Below, piece after piece: positions 7,606 through 14,667 of a stretch of 44,642 nucleotides of DNA. The translations under genes and the position numbers were made by a program. Every line of letters begins with the position of its first letter. The stretch's first letter is position 1. Under the pieces are notes generated by a model that saw only the letters and a program-made list of their open reading frames with translations, had not been told where the DNA came from and made no database searches. This DNA comes from Akkermansiaceae bacterium (lineage in GTDB: Bacteria > Verrucomicrobiota > Verrucomicrobiia > Verrucomicrobiales > Akkermansiaceae), in the NCBI GenBank assembly GCA_028822695.1, contig JAPKDA010000009.1, positions 1 to 44,642 of the forward strand, given 5' to 3'.

Positions 7606-8231
7606 TCGGTAGTCGGTTTTCGGAAGACGGCGATGTGGCGGTCTACGGATTTTTGGTGCTTCGCGGAAATGAGACGGGATTTGGGGTTGCGGAAGTTGGC
7701 GACTTGTATGGCGCCGAGACGCTTGAGGGCGGCGCAGGCTTGGCGGTGTTCGAGGTCGAAGTAGGAGGTGATGACGAGCATGCCGTCACCGGTGAGACGG
7801 TGAAGGCTGCGATCGAACATGCCTTGCCAAAGGTCGTTGCCGTTCCAGAAGTTTTGATGACGAAGGAAGGCGACGTCGAATTGTTGGTCGTCGTCGAGGT
7901 TGTCGAGGATTTGGAGGCCATCGCCTGATTCAAACTGGGTGTGGATGCCGGAGTCGGGGTCGGATTTCCAGCGGGTGCGGGCTTCTTCGATTTCCGGTGC
8001 GCGGAGATCGGCGCCGAAGATGTCGAGGCGCCCGGCATCTTTTCCGAAGACATCGGCGAGGACGCCTGTTTCGTCGGCGCGGCCGCAGGCGAGATTGAGA
8101 AGACGGCGGTGTTCGGGCCCGGGGAGAGGGTGGCCGCTCTGGCGGAGGGTTTCAGAAAGGACCCGATGGAGTTGTCCCATGTCGGCATCGGTGCCGATGT
8201 AGGAAAAATCGGCCTTTTGGAGCTCGCTCAT
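7602..8231 (-). CDS. Class I SAM-dependent methyltransferase
   Basis: A 209-residue protein when started at the ATG at 8231 (MSELQKADFS); an upstream ATG at 8267 would add 12 unlikely residues and overlap the divergent kinase leader. SAM-binding motif I is LLNLACGRADETG (residues 44-56), the acidic end of strand 2 is in FGADL (D75), and a motif-IV-like FDVAFLRHQ is near 118-126. The target molecule is unknown. It is first in the methyltransferase, ATP-grasp, M20 series. The last residues (about RKPTTD) and the stop are encoded inside a 7-base periodic repeat at 7603-7630, so the C-terminal tail is probably repeat-derived. Confidence 0.8.
   Translation of the reverse strand: MSELQKADFSYIGTDADMGQLHRVLSETLRQSGHPLPGPEHRRLLNLACGRADETGVLADVFGKDAGRLDIFGADLRAPEIEEARTRWKSDPDSGIHTQFESGDGLQILDNLDDDQQFDVAFLRHQNFWNGNDLWQGMFDRSLHRLTGDGMLVITSYFDLEHRQACAALKRLGAIQVANFRNPKSRLISAKHQKSVDRHIAVFRKPTTD
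7603..7630. repeat. 7-base periodic repeat at the methyltransferase/ATP-grasp junction
   Basis: Four consecutive 7-base units, CAATCGG, TAGTCGG, TTTTCGG and AAGACGG, share a CGG end. They encode the methyltransferase C-terminus and stop on the minus strand and include the TTG start of the ATP-grasp gene. This is the clearest case of the repeat lying within coding sequence. Confidence 0.7.
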
Positions 8232-8326
8232 CTGAGCTGAGTATTGACCAGATCGCCGTGGATTCAAGGTTGAGGATAGGAGGTAATCTTGGTAATACGC
8301 CGTGGCTCGTCCGAGTCGATCATTCG

Positions 8327-9478
8327 ATGACTCCTCCCGAAACCCTTGTTCGAGCGCTCCCAGTGGAGAAACAAGATGCCATCAGGAAGATCGGCGACCA
8401 GTTTGCGATCGAGGGAGAATTCACGCTGGGCGAGGAAATTTCCAGCGGACACATCAACTCGACCTATCTCGTGAGTTACGAGCGGGATGGCGGTGAGCGG
8501 CGTCGCTACATTTTGCAGCGGATCAACCCGACCGTGTTTCTCGATCCTCTGGCGGTGATGCGGAACGTAGAGTGTGTGACTCATCACATCAACTGGAAGG
8601 TTCTTCGGGTGGCGCGTGACTCGAGTGGACAGACCTTGAGTTTGTATCCGGACAAGACGGGACGATTTTTCGTGCGGGGTCCGAACGGTGGTATTTGGCG
8701 ATGCTATAACTTTTTTGAGGGTTGTCGGACTTACGATGTGGTGGAGAACACGCGGCAGGCCTACGAGGCTGGTCATGCGTTCGGGGCCTTTCAGGACTTG
8801 GTCAGTGATTTACCGCCGGAGGAGATTGTGGAAACGATCCCAGATTTTCACCACACGCTTAAGCGGTATGATGTCTTGCAGGAAGCGGTTTCTGCGGATC
8901 GGGCCGGGCGCCGGGTCAAGGTGGCTGCGGAGCTGGAATACATCGAGGCCAACAGGTCGATCATGGGTCGTTTATTGGAGATGAAGGACAACGGAGAGTT
9001 GCCGGTGCGGATCACGCATAATGACACCAAGATCAACAACGTTCTTTTTGACGGACAGACGGACGAAGCAATCTGCGTGATTGATTTGGACACCGTGATG
9101 CCGGGGTTGAGTCTCTATGATTTCGGAGACTTGGTGCGGACGACGACGAATTCGTCGGGGGAGGATTTATCCGATGTAAATAAAGTGGAGATGCGGATGG
9201 GGTTTTTCGAGCCACTGGTGGAAGGTTACATGAAGGCTGCGGGTGATGTTCTCAACGATGCGGAGGTGTCGATGCTGGCGTTTTCGGGGCGCTTGATTTC
9301 GTTGGAGTTGGGGATGCGATTTTTGACTGACCACCTGAATGGTGATGAGTATTTTCGGGTGACCCGGGAGGGGCAGAACCTGGACCGGGCGCGGACGCAG
9401 TTGAAGTTGGCGAGTTGTATCGCAGAGAAGGAGGGGGAGATGAATGCTTTCGTGCAGAAAGTGGCGAGGTCGCGGTAG
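8327..9478 (+). CDS. Aminoglycoside-phosphotransferase-fold sugar kinase, NahK (N-acetylhexosamine 1-kinase)-like
   Basis: A 383-residue kinase with the APH fold. The N-lobe has FTLGEEISSGHINSTYLV (nucleotide loop, about 32-49). The catalytic loop is ITHNDTKINNVLFD with catalytic D233, and the metal-binding VIDLDTVMPGL has D253 and D255 near YDFGD. Length, HNDTKINN and DLDTVMPG match the NahK family, which phosphorylates GlcNAc/GalNAc at C1 for salvage to UDP-sugars; specificity is inferred from the family. The ATG at 8327 was chosen because the 23 extra codons from 8258 are uncharged filler and overlap the divergent gene's leader. No phosphorylase or UDP-sugar pyrophosphorylase is adjacent. 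Codon use is less G-ending than other plus-strand genes here. Confidence 0.82.
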   Translation: MTPPETLVRALPVEKQDAIRKIGDQFAIEGEFTLGEEISSGHINSTYLVSYERDGGERRRYILQRINPTVFLDPLAVMRNVECVTHHINWKVLRVARDSSGQTLSLYPDKTGRFFVRGPNGGIWRCYNFFEGCRTYDVVENTRQAYEAGHAFGAFQDLVSDLPPEEIVETIPDFHHTLKRYDVLQEAVSADRAGRRVKVAAELEYIEANRSIMGRLLEMKDNGELPVRITHNDTKINNVLFDGQTDEAICVIDLDTVMPGLSLYDFGDLVRTTTNSSGEDLSDVNKVEMRMGFFEPLVEGYMKAAGDVLNDAEVSMLAFSGRLISLELGMRFLTDHLNGDEYFRVTREGQNLDRARTQLKLASCIAEKEGEMNAFVQKVARSR

Positions 9479-9479
9479 A

Positions 9480-9598
9480 GGTCGGAGGGACGGAAGGGGT
9501 CCGGGGCGGGTCTGGAGACCCGCGCTCGCAGTGGGGAGGCCTGTGACCGGGACCCGTCCTTCGCGAAGCGCTACGGAGGGCAGGCTGGTCACGCCACG
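9480..9598. repeat. Repeat-filled convergent spacer: hairpins between kinase and rRNA methyltransferase genes
   Basis: The 120-base gap between convergent genes is almost all repeat. A heptad-like stretch starts near 9480 (GGTCGGA, GGGACGG). A hairpin GGGTCT-GG-AGACCC lies at 9508-9521, followed by GCGCTC. A second element with CTTCGCGAAGCGCTAC is near 9560, followed by GGAGGGCAGG. The TGACCG/GGTCACGCCACG arms flank that element, directly after the methyltransferase stop at 9599. Confidence 0.65.
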
Positions 9599-10921
9599 TT
9601 AGGTGGTTCTTTCCAGCGTCACCACGCATTCGAGGTGGCGGGTTTGGGGGAAGAGGTCGAAGGGTTGGATTTCGACGATGCGGTAGCTCTGGCCCTCGAA
9701 CTCCTTGAGGTCCCGGATCTGGGTGGCGGGATTACAGGAGACGTAGACGATGCGTTTGGGCGCGAAGGCGAAGAGTTGGGCGAGAAACTCGGGATTACAG
9801 CCTTTTCGTGGAGGGTCGATGACGACGGCGGTCTCGCTGCCGGGGAAGGTGATGTCGGCGAAGATGTGTTCGGCGGAGCTGGCGAGGATGGTGACGTTGT
9901 CGATGTTGTTGTCTTTGGCGTTCCGGCGTGCCCAATCGGCGGCGGATTCGGAGACCTCGACACCGGCGACGGATTCGAAGTGTTTGGCGAGGGAGAGGGC
10001 GAAAAGGCCGGAGCCACAGTAGGCATCGACGAGGAATCGGCAGTCCTGTTTGGCCTGGGTGGCGACGTGGTCGACGAAGGCGGGGAGGATGAAGGGGTTA
10101 TTTTGGAAAAAGTCTCCGGCGAGGAAGCTGAACTTGAGATCGCCGATGGTTTCCTCGGTGACGTCCCGGGGGTTGGTATGGACGCCGTTGTTCGTGGCGC
10201 GGAGGAGGAGGGTGGCGCCCTTCTTGAATTTTTCGGCGGATTGTTGGATGCGTTTGCGTTCCTCGGGGAGGGCGTTGTTGATTTCCTCCATGGCAATCGG
10301 GCAGTAGGTGACATCGATGATGCGATTGCGGGTGCCGGGGTAGAGGAAGCCGATGGGGCCCATCGTTGCGCCCCGTGGCTTTTGAAAGTGCGGGGTGATT
10401 TTGGAACGATAGTTCCAGGGCTTCGGTGAGGGGATGGGGACTTCGACGGGGTGGTCGATGTCGGACATGTGTTGGAAGAGGGCGGAGAGTTGGTCCTGCT
10501 TCCACTGCAATTGATTTTCGTAGGAGAGGTGTTGGTATTGGCAGCCACCGCATTCGCCGAAGAGGGCGCATTTGGGTTCGACACGGTTTGGGCTGGGCTC
10601 GAGGACGTCGACGAGGTCGGCGTGTGAGCAGTTTTTATCGTTGCGCCAGATGCGGATGCGGACGCGTTCTCCGGGGAGCGCAAAGGGGACGAAAATAACC
10701 CATCCTTCGCCCTCCGAGCTACGGAGGGCAGGCCCATCCTTATTGTCGCTCTGCGGGCTATCGATGGCTTCGTCAGCCTTGGTCTCGCTGTCGGTGGGAG
10801 GGGAATCGAGAACGATTCGGCCAACGCCGGCTCCGAGGTTGGAGAGGGAATCGATGGTGATTTCGAGTTCCTGGTGGTAATCGAATGGCTCGGCTCTGAA
10901 TTTACGTGGCGGGGTGGGCAT
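9599..10921 (-). CDS. TrmA/RlmD-family class I SAM uracil-5-methyltransferase with 4Fe-4S centre
   Basis: A 440-residue protein that methylates uracil C5 in rRNA (RlmD/RlmC-like) or tRNA. An N-terminal TRAM-like domain (about 17-100) is interrupted by an acidic, low-complexity stretch at about 38-72. Cluster cysteines are C118, C124 and C127 (CALFGECGGCQYQHL) plus C207 (TYCPIAM). The SAM motif is VDAYCGSGLFALSL (298-311), then VIDPPRKG (368-375) and catalytic C396 in VYVSCNPAT. A late Glu is in HLECVVTLE. Which uracil it targets cannot be decided. The inserted stretch includes GPALRSSEGEG, encoded by a REP-like hairpin also found in the downstream spacer. It is convergent with the kinase gene and divergent from the small exported protein. 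Confidence 0.88.
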   Translation of the reverse strand: MPTPPRKFRAEPFDYHQELEITIDSLSNLGAGVGRIVLDSPPTDSETKADEAIDSPQSDNKDGPALRSSEGEGWVIFVPFALPGERVRIRIWRNDKNCSHADLVDVLEPSPNRVEPKCALFGECGGCQYQHLSYENQLQWKQDQLSALFQHMSDIDHPVEVPIPSPKPWNYRSKITPHFQKPRGATMGPIGFLYPGTRNRIIDVTYCPIAMEEINNALPEERKRIQQSAEKFKKGATLLLRATNNGVHTNPRDVTEETIGDLKFSFLAGDFFQNNPFILPAFVDHVATQAKQDCRFLVDAYCGSGLFALSLAKHFESVAGVEVSESAADWARRNAKDNNIDNVTILASSAEHIFADITFPGSETAVVIDPPRKGCNPEFLAQLFAFAPKRIVYVSCNPATQIRDLKEFEGQSYRIVEIQPFDLFPQTRHLECVVTLERTT

Positions 10922-10983
10922 GCGCTTGAAGTTGCGTTGGCAGGAATCTGTGAATACAGTGAGGGTCCGTTCGTCAATGGGAC

Positions 10984-11400
10984 ATGAAGAATATGTTTCG
11001 AAATACCGTTATCGCTGCGCTTTTCCTTGGAGCTGTTGGAATTTTGGCTGCCGAGGTGGTGGAGGAAGAGACTTGGTATGACGCCAGTGGGAAGGTCGTG
11101 AAGAAGGTCAAGCGGACATTGACGGGGGCTGATGCGAATCCCACTCCCGACTGGGATCCTCAATGGGTGTCGCGTGAGCGGCGGTCGCCTTCGCGGGTGA
11201 TTCGCTATTCATCGGGTCGCTCCCGTTACGGAACCCGTTACTACAGCCCGCTGTGGTATGGGACGACGTATTACCGGGGTCATCATTATACGCCTCGTCG
11301 TTCTGGATTCAGTGGGTTTTACCACGGCCATGGCAGTGGCGGATCGCATTGGGGCGTCAACTACAGCGGCGCGGGGGTCTCAGTCCGGTATCGGCATTAA
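10984..11400 (+). CDS. Small exported protein of unknown function
   Basis: A 138-residue protein with a clear Sec signal peptide: KNMFR, a hydrophobic run to about 22, then ILAAEVVEE with likely cleavage after AA. The mature part is basic and very rich in Tyr, Ser, Gly, Arg and His, with repeated YY, RY and HHY patterns from about 75 (RYGTRYYSPLWYG, YYRGHHYTPRR). No cysteines, no recognisable domain. Such Tyr/Gly/Ser-rich exported proteins can be envelope-associated, but I assign no role. It is divergent from the rRNA methyltransferase gene (62 bases) and convergent with the next lipoprotein gene (5 bases). Confidence 0.72.
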   Translation: MKNMFRNTVIAALFLGAVGILAAEVVEEETWYDASGKVVKKVKRTLTGADANPTPDWDPQWVSRERRSPSRVIRYSSGRSRYGTRYYSPLWYGTTYYRGHHYTPRRSGFSGFYHGHGSGGSHWGVNYSGAGVSVRYRH

Positions 11401-11405
11401 GCTGG

Positions 11406-11768
11406 CTACTCCGCTGGAGCGGGTGGCTTGGCGGTGACGGTGGGCGCGCTGGGTTTCAGGTCCTTCTCGTTGAGAAGTTCTTTGGTGACTTCTGGGACGG
11501 CGAAGGGATTGCCCTGGAGCGGTCTCGGAGCCACAGGGCGTCGGCGGGGAGATGGAGCTCTGGCGGATGACGGAACCATCACGGATGGCGGATACTGCAC
11601 GGATCTCGGACCGATCGCAGCGGCCGGAGTCACCGTGAATATCGGATCGGCTTCCGCGACGATCGGATCGCCGGATTTGTCGATGGGTCCGGTGACGACC
11701 TCCCAGTCCTGTCCACAGGAGAGGAGGGCGAGAGTGCCGAGCGAGAGAGTGAGGAATTTGAGGATCAT
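11406..11768 (-). CDS. Small putative lipoprotein, proline-rich
   Basis: A 120-residue protein beginning MILKFLTLSLGTLALLSCGQ: a short hydrophobic signal with a lipobox (ALLSC, C18), so probably lipidated and membrane-anchored. The rest is low-complexity, rich in Pro, Ala, Val and Ser, with a basic patch (SPRRRPVAPRP) around 70-80. No domain is recognised. The inner ATG at 11768 was preferred over 11813 because it places the hydrophobic segment directly at the N-terminus. It lies 58 bases after the alpha/beta-hydrolase lipoprotein gene in the same direction, so the two could be cotranscribed. Confidence 0.7.
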   Translation of the reverse strand: MILKFLTLSLGTLALLSCGQDWEVVTGPIDKSGDPIVAEADPIFTVTPAAAIGPRSVQYPPSVMVPSSARAPSPRRRPVAPRPLQGNPFAVPEVTKELLNEKDLKPSAPTVTAKPPAPAE

Positions 11769-11826
11769 CGTTTGTGCGGCGGGATGATGCGCCGAGTTTT
11801 TGGGAGTTGGCAATGCGGAAAGAAAG

Positions 11827-12897
11827 TCACTTGGGAGAAGGGAGTTTGAGTTGGTCCAACCAAGAACTGACGTCGGCGAGGACTTGGTCCCGCTGATGGT
11901 CGTAGAACAAAAGGTGGTAGCTCTCAGGATAGAAGCGACGCTGGACGACGGCTTCGGTTGGGAAATTTTTGGCGAATCGTTCGACTTCGGTTGAGTCGGA
12001 GAAGATGTCGCGGCCTCCGTGGAGGATGAGGGTGGGGATATTGATGGTCTGGGCGCTCAGGGAGAGATTGTTGATCATCCGTTCCAGGTAACGCAGGAGG
12101 CGCAGGCTGAATCCGGAGACATGCCAAGGGTTGGTAGTGGTTTGCTCTTCGTGGACTTCGTCGCGGGTAATCTGAACATTGTCGACTCCGGCGAGTGTTT
12201 CGAGGGAGACACGGTAGCGGGGCATGATGGTGGCGGCGACTCGCAGGAGGACGAGCCGGAAGGCGGTGATGTCGTCGCCGGTGGAGGAGACTGGTGAGGA
12301 GAGGATGAGGGCGTCGCAGGGCGGGTGTCCGGCAGTGCTGGTGCAGGCGTGGAGGACGATGAGTGCGCCCATGCTTTCTCCGCACCAGACCACGGGGACG
12401 CCGGGGTGTTTTTGTCGGACGAGATCAGTGAAGGTGTGAGCGTCGCCAATCCAATCGCTGGGGGCGCGGATATCGCCACGGTTTTTCTCAATCGGATCGT
12501 TGCCTTGACCGCGGATGTCGGGTGCGTAGACGGCGGTGCCGGAGTTGTTCCCGGACAAGTGGAGGCCGAGGTTTTCCATGTCGTTGGAGGCTCCGGAGAT
12601 GCCGTGAAAGCCGATCACGACCAACTTGGTTTTTCCGCTCGGCAGCCAGCACTGGTAGGGGAGATGGTGTTGGTCGAAGGAGGTGAAATCGTCCTCGTGG
12701 AGGGCGGGGATGGAGGAGGGGCTGGGCACGATGGGTGGAGTTCCGCATCCGGCCAGAAGTGCGGTCAGGAAGAGGCCTGCGAGGAACGCTGCGGTGTTGC
12801 GGTGATGGGACGAAGTTAGCACAAAGAAGGTGGGAGGGTGGCGAAAGAATCGACTGATCACAAGGCGCCTGGTGACATAAGGTCGGGATCCGGGCAA
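11827..12897 (-). CDS. Alpha/beta-hydrolase lipoprotein, monoacylglycerol-lipase-like (serine aminopeptidase S33 / Hydrolase_4)
   Basis: An alpha/beta-hydrolase with the oxyanion-side FHGISGAS, the nucleophile elbow WCGESMGAL (Ser in GESMG), the acid in LILHGGRDIFSD and the late His in YPESYHLLFYD. This order and the FHG and RGQG features match Hydrolase_4 lysophospholipase/monoacylglycerol lipases. Residues around 37-51 (AAFLAGLFLTALLAGC) form a lipoprotein signal with lipobox LAGC. The ATG at 12897 puts this signal too far in, so the true start is more likely the GTG about 25 codons downstream (VLTSSHHRNTAAF). Probably a membrane-anchored periplasmic esterase. Substrate unknown. Confidence 0.8.
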   Translation of the reverse strand: MPGSRPYVTRRLVISRFFRHPPTFFVLTSSHHRNTAAFLAGLFLTALLAGCGTPPIVPSPSSIPALHEDDFTSFDQHHLPYQCWLPSGKTKLVVIGFHGISGASNDMENLGLHLSGNNSGTAVYAPDIRGQGNDPIEKNRGDIRAPSDWIGDAHTFTDLVRQKHPGVPVVWCGESMGALIVLHACTSTAGHPPCDALILSSPVSSTGDDITAFRLVLLRVAATIMPRYRVSLETLAGVDNVQITRDEVHEEQTTTNPWHVSGFSLRLLRYLERMINNLSLSAQTINIPTLILHGGRDIFSDSTEVERFAKNFPTEAVVQRRFYPESYHLLFYDHQRDQVLADVSSWLDQLKLPSPK

Positions 12898-12937
12898 AAA
12901 AAGACGGGTAACGCGATCGAAGGATCACGTTACCCGT
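12896..12937 (-). terminator. Rho-independent terminator after the FKBP gene
   Basis: On the minus strand, ACGGGTAACG at 12937-12928 pairs with CGTTACCCGT at 12913-12904. That gives a perfect 10-bp stem with a 14-base loop, followed by one C and a run of seven T at 12902-12896. It starts 20 bases past the FKBP stop codon. A classic intrinsic terminator. The T-run reaches the first codon of the next gene's longest frame, which also supports the later start for that gene. Confidence 0.9.
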
Positions 12938-12956
12938 TTATGAGAGAAGAGTCAGT

Positions 12957-13862
12957 TTACTCTGCGGCAGGCTTGTCACCAGCAGGCTTGGGCTGAATGG
13001 GGACGCGGACCGGTGGGGACACTGCGGTCGGGCGACGGCCAGCAGGAGGTGCTCCGGCGCCGGGAGGCAGTTGGAAGCCTGGAGGCGTGGCAGGAGCAGG
13101 GGCATCCTGGATATTGACCAGTTCGAGGTCGAAGATCAGAGCGCTGTTGGGCTTGATGTGTTGGCCGCGGCGCTGGTCACCGTAGGCGAGTGGTGCGGGG
13201 ATGAAGAGTTTCCACTTTGATCCGACGGGCATGGTCTTGAGTGCTTCCTGGAAGCCGGGGATGACCTGGAGGGTCATGGGGACGGTCTGTCCTTCGGGAG
13301 AGGCATCAAACTCGGTGCCGTCGATGAGGGAGCCTTTGTAGTGCACGAGGAACTGCTGGGTCGGCGGGGTGGCCGGGTCGGGGTTCTTGAAGACGGGGCC
13401 TTCACCTTTTTTAAGGATCTCGTACTGAAGTCCGCTCTCGGTGGTGATCACGCCGTCGCGCTTTTTGTTTTCCTCGAGGAACTTGTTGCCAGCTTCGAGA
13501 GTGGCGACTGCTTCGACTTTCTCGCGTTCCTGAAGTTGCTCGCCGAGTGCCTGGAGGGCAGCGTTGATTTGTTCTTCGCTCTTGGCGGGGTCCTTGCCGT
13601 CGAAGGCGTCGAAGAAGGCGGCGATAAACATCTCGCGGTCGAGGTCTGTAGCGGAGAGGCCGAAGCGGGACGTTTGCTGTGAGAACTGAATGCCGGAGCG
13701 GTAGCCGAATCCATAGGAGGAGTCGGTCTTGATGACAGCCGGGTCGAGTTTGGGCGCAGCAGGCACTTCTGGGGCGGCGTTGTCTTGAGCAATCAGGACA
13801 GAGCTCGCGCACATTCCGGCGATGGAAAGGAGGGCGGGGATTTTGAATTTTATATTCATCAT
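12957..13862 (-). CDS. FKBP-type peptidyl-prolyl cis-trans isomerase, exported (FkpA/Mip-like)
   Basis: A 301-residue protein: signal peptide (to about residue 25, ASSVLIAQ), an FKBP-type N-terminal dimerisation domain (about 45-130; GFGYRSGIQFSQQ, then a charged helix EEQINAALQALGEQLQEREK), then the FKBP domain (about 140-255). The FKBP domain shows SGLQYEILKKGEGP, VHYKGSLIDGTEFDAS, VIPGFQEALKTMPVGSKWKLFIP, LAYGDQ and ALIFDLELV. The C-terminal 45 residues are Pro/Ala/Gly-rich. It would catalyse proline isomerisation and act as a folding chaperone in the periplasm. MMNIKF allows two adjacent ATGs. It is monocistronic, with a strong terminator behind it. Confidence 0.92.
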   Translation of the reverse strand: MMNIKFKIPALLSIAGMCASSVLIAQDNAAPEVPAAPKLDPAVIKTDSSYGFGYRSGIQFSQQTSRFGLSATDLDREMFIAAFFDAFDGKDPAKSEEQINAALQALGEQLQEREKVEAVATLEAGNKFLEENKKRDGVITTESGLQYEILKKGEGPVFKNPDPATPPTQQFLVHYKGSLIDGTEFDASPEGQTVPMTLQVIPGFQEALKTMPVGSKWKLFIPAPLAYGDQRRGQHIKPNSALIFDLELVNIQDAPAPATPPGFQLPPGAGAPPAGRRPTAVSPPVRVPIQPKPAGDKPAAE

Positions 13863-14018
13863 TGGTTGGGGGGGGACGCTAGGGGCCGATACTGGGGGTG
13901 TCGAGCGAAAGAGACCGGAAAATCAGGGTTTTGGGGCCTAAAACGGGGAATTTATGCTGAAAGATTGATGGAATGGTCCCGAGGGGATGTTGGGTGGGTT
14001 GGATTGAGGGGGGCGACG

Positions 14019-14084
14019 ATGAGTGAAACAGTGAAGGGGCAGGGGAAGGAGGCCCGGAAATCGGGTGCGGGAACGGATGGGTGA
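14019..14084 (+). CDS. Possible 21-aa leader ORF of a short overlapping ORF series
   Basis: ATG at 14019 to TGA at 14082-14084; the product begins MSETVKGQGKEARKSG and is short and basic. Its stop overlaps the next ATG by one base (TGATG), a typical coupling arrangement. It is too short to judge from composition. I record it because of the chained overlaps with the two ORFs that follow. Confidence 0.2.
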   Translation: MSETVKGQGKEARKSGAGTDG

Positions 14085-14269
14085 TGCCGAAGAAGCATGA
14101 GAGGATGGTGGTGATTCAGGTGTTGGGAGGACGGTTGGAGATAGGTGCCTCTGAGGAGAAGTCGTCCACCGAGATGATGGATGCGGAAGCCCGACGGGTG
14201 GTGGGAGTTCCGACTTTCGACCGGGTGAGAGAGCGATTGCAGTTGGAGAAGCGTTGGGATGCGGGATGA
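14084..14269 (+). CDS. Hypothetical short protein, 61 aa
   Basis: Begins MPKKHERMVVIQVLGGRLEI and ends RVRERLQLEKRWDAG. Its codons show the G-ending bias of real plus-strand genes here. It is preceded by a one-base overlap with the 21-aa ORF and overlaps the next ORF by 11 bases. It is charged, soluble and of no known family. It could be the front part of a frameshifted single gene continuing at 14259. Confidence 0.3.
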   Translation: MPKKHERMVVIQVLGGRLEIGASEEKSSTEMMDAEARRVVGVPTFDRVRERLQLEKRWDAG

Positions 14270-14510
14270 GACCGTGGATCAGAGGAAGTATTTGGAGGTC
14301 AGGAAGAATGCGTTGGAGCAGTCCTATGACCAGAGACAGTTAGTTCTTCGGTCGCTGCAGATTGAGAGCGGTGCTTACCTCAAGGCCAAGCGGAGCTATT
14401 GGGATGAGTTGGCGCTGCTACAGAGTCTGAAGTCGAGGCATAGGTCCGTGCGGGGCAGGATGGAGATGCTGACGGTATTGGTCGCGGCGAATGTTGAGGC
14501 TATCCCCTGA
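14259..14510 (+). CDS. Hypothetical helical protein, 83 aa
   Basis: ATG at 14259, TGA at 14508-14510. The product (starting MRDETVDQRKYLEVRKNALE) is highly charged and helical, with a probable coiled coil over residues 5-60 (LEQSYDQRQLVLRSLQIE and KRSYWDELALLQSLKSR). No signal peptide. Codon use is like the accepted plus-strand genes. No family recognised. The overlap with the previous ORF suggests coupling, or that the two are one gene split by a frameshift. Confidence 0.42.
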   Translation: MRDETVDQRKYLEVRKNALEQSYDQRQLVLRSLQIESGAYLKAKRSYWDELALLQSLKSRHRSVRGRMEMLTVLVAANVEAIP

Positions 14511-14572
14511 TGGAAGAGAGGAGGCTGGTGACATGGCGGAGGGGTGAAGGGCTGAGTCGCGGCTGAACTGGC

Positions 14573-14596
14573 GAAAGCACGCAGTGCTTCCGCTAT
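14573..14596. repeat. REP-like hairpin with CCGCTA tail, copy 1
   Basis: AAGCAC (14575-14580), loop GCA, GTGCTT (14584-14589), then CCGCTA. It has the same plan as the copies at 15812 and 20005, but a different stem sequence that still pairs. Confidence 0.7.
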
Positions 14597-14635
14597 GGGA
14601 GGGGAGTGCGGACTTGGGGGGCGGGGGAATTTAAT

Positions 14636-14667
14636 CCATGACCGAGACGGGTCATGCCACGTTCGAG
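14636..14667. repeat. REP-like hairpin (GACCGAGACGGGTC) next to the nadA stop
   Basis: ATGACCGAGACGGGTCATG at 14638-14656, followed by CCACG. Its arms pair around a central AGA with one extra G. It lies 12 bases past the nadA stop codon reading on the minus strand. Possible transcription end signal or mobile REP unit. Confidence 0.7.
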
